From Bacteroidales bacterium (GTDB lineage: Bacteria > Bacteroidota > Bacteroidia > Bacteroidales > NBLH01), in the NCBI GenBank assembly GCA_026988445.1, contig JALSLF010000400.1:1-12077 (forward strand): DNA of 12,077 nt. The letters run 5' to 3'. Shown here piece after piece: positions 8,300-12,077 of this stretch. Every line of letters starts with the position of its first letter. Position 1 is the first letter of the stretch. The notes under the pieces are model-generated. The model was not told the DNA's origin, made no database searches, and worked only from the letters and a program-made list of their open reading frames with translations. The position numbers and the translations under genes are program-made.

Positions 8300-8334
8300 A
8301 AAATGCCATTCTACACTAGGTAAAATGACATTTT
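8300..8334 (-). promoter_or_regulatory. RNA hairpin between the thioredoxin-like gene and trxB
   Basis: In the minus-strand transcript a 15-base arm (8334-8320) pairs fully with a second arm (8314-8300) around the loop CUAGU. Two of the 15 pairs are G-U wobbles (positions 8328/8306 and 8323/8311). In the plus strand those same positions are C-A mismatches, so the structure fits only an RNA read in the direction of these genes. The stem ends in U6. It fills most of the 69-base spacer and could be a partial terminator/attenuator or a stability element making the upstream gene more abundant than trxB. It also overlaps the alternative trxB ATG. Confidence 0.6.
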
Positions 8335-8354
8335 AGGGTATAAATTTTTATAAA

Positions 8355-8708
8355 TTACTTTTTAAACTCACTGTCTAAAATTTCAGTAATTTGTTCACGA
8401 TTTTGAATACTACTTGTTGCTTTTACCACTTTTCCGTTTTTATAATAAACGGTAAAAGGTAAGCCCATAAATCCACTACATTCCGGCAGATTACGAATTA
8501 CTGCTGCATGAGGATTATCAAAAAGCATATCTGCAAATGCCACGTGTTCATATTCTCCGTCTTCTTGCAATTCTTCCATTACTGCATATACAGGAACACA
8601 CATCGGACCCATTCTTCCACAGCAAATCATAACATTCTCATTTTCTTCCAGGAACTTATTATAGTCCTCGGTATCAATAATATGTCTTAAATCTGTTTGT
8701 AATGTCAT
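8355..8708 (-). CDS. Thioredoxin-fold protein with non-canonical active site
   Basis: The 117-residue product has thioredoxin length and layout: an N-terminal helix, a beta strand (ENVMICCG), an active-site loop leading into a helix (VPVYAVMEEL), a strand (HVAFADMLFD) and a cis-proline loop followed by the last hairpin (GLPFTVYYKNGKVV, P84). The active-site loop is unusual: where thioredoxins have WCGPC this protein has GPMC, preceded by two adjacent cysteines (C29, C30, then C37). Thus the usual nucleophilic cysteine is a glycine, and only the resolving-cysteine position (C37) remains. A further cysteine, C77, lies near the cis-proline. Possible redox pairs are C30-C37 or C37-C77; this cannot be decided from sequence. 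There is no signal peptide, so it is cytoplasmic. It is the first gene of a two-gene unit with trxB, has its own promoter, and is probably the reductase's partner. It could instead be a binding protein without redox role. Confidence 0.8.
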   Translation of the reverse strand: MTLQTDLRHIIDTEDYNKFLEENENVMICCGRMGPMCVPVYAVMEELQEDGEYEHVAFADMLFDNPHAAVIRNLPECSGFMGLPFTVYYKNGKVVKATSSIQNREQITEILDSEFKK

Positions 8709-8749
8709 ATCTAATTGTTTTAATATTTAACTATATAAATAAATCGTTG

Positions 8750-8780
8750 CAAAAATATAAAAAAATATAGTTATGACAAA
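8750..8780 (-). promoter_or_regulatory. Bacteroidota promoter of the thioredoxin-like/trxB operon
   Basis: Read on the minus strand: TTTG (8780-8777), a 19-base spacer, then TATTTTTG (8757-8750). It is an exact match to the -33 TTTG / -7 TAnnTTTG consensus at ideal spacing. Start near 8743, leaving a leader of about 35 bases. No comparable promoter lies between the two genes, supporting a single transcript. Confidence 0.75.
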
Positions 8781-8843
8781 TATTAGATATGATGCCTTTG
8801 AAAATTGTTTAATTTGTACGTAACCGCTCTATTTAGCTTGTAT

Positions 8844-9695
8844 TTACACAAAAATCATGAATGCCGGCAAAAAGAAAATGGCTTCTGTTGCAAAACGGTA
8901 AATATCATTTTTAGAGAAATAATACCTTTGTTTGTAAATAATAATTTGCGAGATGCCTATTACAAACAAAATGATGCTTGACATTGTATAAATTGTATTT
9001 ATTTGTGAAAACAGGCTTATTAAAACTATAAATATAAAAGCTATATAAAGTAATATACTCATAAATCCGGCTGTGCTTTCTATTCCTATAATTACAGGAA
9101 GTGAAGTAAAATTGTCGTGAATGTCTTTATTTAATTCAAAAATGGCTATAAGTAAAATATCAGCCCAAACAATTAAAAAAAAGCTTATAATAATTAATAT
9201 TTGGTAAATATTTATATCAGGATAGACTTTGCTAAGCGGAGCAATGAAAATTCCTGTGGTATATATTAATGCCACAATCATTTCTTTTTGCAGTAAAAGT
9301 GTTTTTTTTGCATTGAACAAATAAAGCATTAGGAAATAAAATGCAATAAAAAGACCAATTATCAAGCCCGCTTTTATTAATTTTATTTCAATAAGTTTAA
9401 AACTCATATACAGTACAATTATTAAAAAAAAGATTTCTAAAACAAAAAGTAATTTGAAATATTTCCGGTAAAATAACCGGCGTTCAGCTGCAATTAGATT
9501 TTTTGATTTTATGCTGTCTAATAAATGGTCGGCAGTGTATATAATCCAAACACTAATACCCAGAATTATTAACCAACTATAATTTATTGGTGTATTAAAA
9601 ACCTTTTGAGCCATGATACTGCCTGATAACGCACCAAGAACGATATCTAAGGATAAGAAACTAATACGTTTATATATTTTAATTAGTATTTTCAT
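8844..9695 (-). CDS. UbiA-superfamily integral membrane protein, putative prenyltransferase
   Basis: The 283-residue product is almost entirely hydrophobic, with about eight or nine membrane segments. Two polar loops resemble the UbiA Asp-rich motifs. The first is YTADHLLDSIKSK, with D56 and D60 in the place of NDxxDxxxD. The second is ELNKDIHDNFTSLPVIIG, with D191 and D194, matching the DxxxD...TLPxxxG pattern of UbiA enzymes. These normally bind Mg-diphosphate of a prenyl donor while an aromatic or lipid acceptor is alkylated in the inner membrane. A KE pair (137-138) before a membrane segment is also present. The first motif is reduced compared with classical members, so substrate and even activity are uncertain. 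A TTG at 9707 would add four residues; I prefer the ATG at 9695. The gene is alone, with no quinone, haem or carotenoid genes beside it to hint at the pathway. Confidence 0.65.
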   Translation of the reverse strand: MKILIKIYKRISFLSLDIVLGALSGSIMAQKVFNTPINYSWLIILGISVWIIYTADHLLDSIKSKNLIAAERRLFYRKYFKLLFVLEIFFLIIVLYMSFKLIEIKLIKAGLIIGLFIAFYFLMLYLFNAKKTLLLQKEMIVALIYTTGIFIAPLSKVYPDINIYQILIIISFFLIVWADILLIAIFELNKDIHDNFTSLPVIIGIESTAGFMSILLYIAFIFIVLISLFSQINTIYTMSSIILFVIGISQIIIYKQRYYFSKNDIYRFATEAIFFLPAFMIFV

Positions 9696-9734
9696 AAGTA
9701 GATACAATCTATCCTAAAATCATTATTTATTTGG

Positions 9735-9742
9735 CAAAAGTA
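9735..9742 (-). promoter_or_regulatory. Candidate -7 element for the UbiA-like gene
   Basis: Read on the minus strand, TACTTTTG matches TAnnTTTG exactly, 39 bases before the ATG at 9695. No TTTG is found at the expected -33 position (around 9762-9766). The same octamer serves as the proposed nifJ -7 element. Confidence 0.45.
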
Positions 9743-9755
9743 CTTTTATGTAACG

Positions 9756-9929
9756 TGAGCTTATTTAATTACTATTATTTTTAGGTTCAGGCTTTGCAAA
9801 TATTTATTATCCGGTAAATGTATAAACTTAAACTGAGCTTATTTTTGGTTAATTGCTATAACCGTTAAATTAATTCGTAAGCTATTGCATTTAAAAATAT
9901 ATTGTTTTTTATAAAAACTGAACTTATCT
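9756..9929 (+). repeat. Three spaced copies of an 11-base direct repeat
   Basis: TGAGCTTATTT occurs at 9756-9766 and 9834-9844, and the variant TGAACTTATCT at 9919-9929. The second and third copies are both preceded by AAAC or AAAAC. Starts are 78 and 85 bases apart, roughly seven to eight helical turns. They could be regulator sites; the short length and AT-rich context leave chance possible. Confidence 0.3.
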
Positions 9930-10151
9930 GATATGTTTTCTGATACACTATTTATTAGCTAATATGTGCTATTTGACAGTAACACAATATTTAAAATGAT
10001 GTAATTTTTTTCAAACTTTCCGTTTTTATATCAAAAAGTAATTGTCTTTTATATGTTTTTTAAATAAATTAGCAGAAAATCTAAATTAAACCTGAATTGA
10101 ACGATTATCTACTTCAATAAGCACCAATCTGTTGAGTTAAAAAGATTTACA

Positions 10152-10191
10152 AAAAAAAGACTCAAATACCAACGGTATTCTTACTTTTTTT
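10152..10191 (+). other. Interrupted hairpin upstream of the Reg_prop gene
   Basis: An inner stem AATACC/GGTATT (10165-10170, 10174-10179; loop AAC) is enclosed by an outer stem of A7G and CT7 (10152-10159, 10184-10191), with an internal loop of five and four bases. No gene ends here, so a terminator role is unexpected. It could be a leader-RNA structure or premature terminator for the gene starting at 10347. Confidence 0.3.
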
Positions 10192-10346
10192 CTAAACTTT
10201 TTAATCTCAATATCTTGGCACTTCTTTTTGTACATAATCGCTCAATTTAGGTTAAAATTCTTCTTAAATAGTTAATGTATTCTTCATAGCTGTAATGTTT
10301 TTTAATTAAGGTTGTGTTCTATTAAATTTATCAAACCGGCTAACTT

Positions 10347-12077
10347 ATGCGTATTTTATTGTTTGCTTTGATTGTATTATTATCTCCGGCTTTTCTTTTT
10401 TCTCAAAATAAAAAGATTGAATTCAAGCATTTAGATGTAAATCTTTCCGGATACAGTGTGAAAGCATTTGTACAAGATTATAAGGGATTTATGTGGATAG
10501 GCACCAGTAATGGTTTAAATCGCTATGACGGGAACAGTATATCTTATTACATGCATAATGATACAAACATTAATTCGGTTAGTAACAATGGCATTATGGC
10601 ATTGTATGAGTCAAAAGACAGTAGTTTGTGGATTGCTACTACCCATGGTTTAAATGTTTATAATAGAGAAAAAAACAATTTTATTCAGTATTATTATCAG
10701 AGTTCGGATAAAAATGCTAAATTAAACTCAATAACAGATATTGCAGAGGATACAGATGGTAATATTTGGCTTTCTACACTTGGAGGTATTTGTGTTTTTG
10801 ATAAAACAAAACAAAAAATCCAAACTTTTGAAGAATACCTTAACATCCCGAAATATAAATATTCATCTGAAAAATTTAATGTTTTATATAGATACAAGAA
10901 AGGAATTTTTCTGGCAGGGAATGTTATTGGCGATGTTTATGAGTTTGATATTGAAAATAAGACCGTTAAAAAACTAATATTTGATAATGGAAATAAAGAA
11001 GAAATTGAGTTGAATTTTATTACAGATATTTGCCAAACCGAAAATGGGACAATTTGGCTTGCATCAACCAAAACAGGTTTAATTAAAATTGATAAAATTG
11101 AAAACGGTCATGTTTGGTACCGGCAATTTATACATAATCCGGATAATCCTAATAGTTTAACATCAAATAATATTCTTTCATTAAATGTATATAATGAAAA
11201 GTTCTTGTTAATCGGTACTGAAAACAACTACCTTAATGTTTTAGATATTAATGCAAATAAGTTTGCGCATTTTTCGGTAGAAAAAGGAACTAAATACGGC
11301 ATGCCGCAAAATTCATTTTGGACCATTTATCAAGATAATAGTAAAAACTATTGGATTGGAACATTTAGTAAAGGCATGTATATTATAGATAAACCTTTAA
11401 GTTTTAAATCGTATTCATATAATGGATGTAAGCCAAATAGTCTTCCTGATTTTCCTGTAACTTCGTTTATTAGTGATGATAGAGGAAATATGTGGATTGG
11501 AACGGATGGGGGAGGTTTAAACTATTGGAACAGAAAGTTAAATAATTTCTATCCCATTGAAGATGTTTTGAAATATAAACCGGATAAAATAAAGAGTAAA
11601 GCAGTTTTATGTCTTTGCAAAACTGCCAATTTAGGGATATGGGCAGGGTTTTATAAAGGCGGAATTATTATCATAGATAATAAAGGCAATATAAAACAAT
11701 TAAGCATGGGAGATGGTTTAAGTAGTAATTCTGTTTCTTCGATTGTTGAAAATAAAGAAGGTGTAATTTATATTGGCACTTATGGCGGAGGTGTGAACTT
11801 TTATGATCCGAAAACCAAGAAAATAAATGTTTTATCGGGTTTTGATAATATGAACGATTTGAGTTCGCATGATATAAATGTGTTATATGTAGATAGTCAA
11901 GACCGCTTATTTATTGGTTATAGAAATAAAGGATTTGATATTGTTGCGTTTGACTCTACTCATAAACCCAAAATCAGGCATTATGTGTCAAATATTGATA
12001 GAGAAAATAGTTTAAGCAGTAACAATGTTTTTTCTTTTGCCGAGGATACCTACGGAAATATTTGGATAGCTACAAAC
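10347..12077 (+). CDS. Reg_prop beta-propeller sensor-type protein, 3' end cut off
   Basis: The frame stays open from the ATG at 10347 to the window edge (577 codons); a TAA lies two codons upstream in frame, fixing the start region. Residues 1-20 are a signal peptide ending LFSQ. The rest is a chain of about twelve two-component-regulator propeller repeats with the pattern D..G.(I/M)WIGT..GL..(Y/F)D. Examples are DYKGFMWIGT (44-53), DTDGNIWLST (135-144), DDRGNMWIGT (377-386) and DTYGNIWIAT (567-576). Such repeats build two seven-bladed propellers in the periplasm. In known proteins they are followed by a Y_Y_Y domain, one membrane segment and a histidine kinase with or without receiver and AraC-type domains (HTCS), or by a guanylate cyclase or LytTR-partner kinase. 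The repeats stop before fourteen because the window ends. The output domain is unknown. No polysaccharide-utilisation genes are seen nearby. One blade (about 178-201) is degenerate. Confidence 0.9.
   Translation, partial: MRILLFALIVLLSPAFLFSQNKKIEFKHLDVNLSGYSVKAFVQDYKGFMWIGTSNGLNRYDGNSISYYMHNDTNINSVSNNGIMALYESKDSSLWIATTHGLNVYNREKNNFIQYYYQSSDKNAKLNSITDIAEDTDGNIWLSTLGGICVFDKTKQKIQTFEEYLNIPKYKYSSEKFNVLYRYKKGIFLAGNVIGDVYEFDIENKTVKKLIFDNGNKEEIELNFITDICQTENGTIWLASTKTGLIKIDKIENGHVWYRQFIHNPDNPNSLTSNNILSLNVYNEKFLLIGTENNYLNVLDINANKFAHFSVEKGTKYGMPQNSFWTIYQDNSKNYWIGTFSKGMYIIDKPLSFKSYSYNGCKPNSLPDFPVTSFISDDRGNMWIGTDGGGLNYWNRKLNNFYPIEDVLKYKPDKIKSKAVLCLCKTANLGIWAGFYKGGIIIIDNKGNIKQLSMGDGLSSNSVSSIVENKEGVIYIGTYGGGVNFYDPKTKKINVLSGFDNMNDLSSHDINVLYVDSQDRLFIGYRNKGFDIVAFDSTHKPKIRHYVSNIDRENSLSSNNVFSFAEDTYGNIWIATN

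Larger units (their letters stand above)
9743..10346. other. Long AT-rich divergent intergenic region, no gene recognised
   Basis: About 600 bases between the UbiA-like gene and the Reg_prop gene, with stops in all frames and no tRNA-like or other RNA fold that I can recognise. It contains three related short direct repeats (9756-9929) and one interrupted hairpin (10152-10191). I could not find a TAnnTTTG promoter for the downstream gene. It may be a large regulatory region, a decayed gene or an unrecognised small RNA locus. Confidence 0.6.

Noticed and set aside
8598..8624. Possible selenocysteine or frameshift at the odd thioredoxin active site
   Set aside because: The frame has no internal TGA and both flanks of the site translate cleanly in one frame, so the unusual motif is genuine coding sequence unless there is a base-call error.
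10697..10977. Short open frames on both strands inside the Reg_prop gene
   Set aside because: The long frame from 10347 has clear repeated motifs through this stretch; the others are shadows.

Overview
The window looks like a chromosomal segment of a low-GC, anaerobic member of the Bacteroidota, probably Bacteroidales or a relative. I infer this from four things: the -33 TTTG / -7 TAnnTTTG promoters that are diagnostic of the phylum, start codons without Shine-Dalgarno sequences, a full-length pyruvate:ferredoxin oxidoreductase of strict-anaerobe type, and a large secreted Reg_prop (two-component propeller) protein. No phage, IS element, CRISPR array or rRNA/tRNA gene was recognised.

Layout. 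Left edge: the 3' part of dnaJ (+), then trmN6 (+), a tRNA-adenine methyltransferase. Convergent to it is a 436-residue exported protein (-) with a HExxH zinc-peptidase signature, read from a well-formed promoter. A 431-base divergent region separates it from nifJ (+), a complete 1174-residue PFOR that ends in a strong, symmetrical terminator. On the opposite strand, ending at the same terminator, is a two-gene unit: a thioredoxin-fold protein followed by a thioredoxin-reductase homologue, with a clear promoter and a hairpin between them. Next is a lone UbiA-superfamily membrane protein (-). A 650-base AT-rich divergent region without recognisable genes follows, then the 5' part of a Reg_prop sensor-type protein (+) that runs off the right edge.

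The most interesting part is the thioredoxin unit at 7362-8780. The reductase keeps the FAD site, the CATC redox centre and the GGGNSA nucleotide fold. The HRRxxFR element that grips the 2'-phosphate of NADPH is replaced by HQFDHFQA. The thioredoxin-like partner has no WCGPC: the site reads CCGRMGPMC, so the usual nucleophilic cysteine is a glycine. The two departures occur together in one transcript, which suggests a dedicated, non-NADPH thiol system. It lies tail-to-tail with PFOR, the main ferredoxin-reducing enzyme of such cells, but a functional link to PFOR is only conjecture.

The other genes are ordinary housekeeping functions (protein folding, tRNA modification, pyruvate oxidation) mixed with less characterised envelope proteins. 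All residue positions were counted by hand, and all family assignments come from motif recognition, not database searches.
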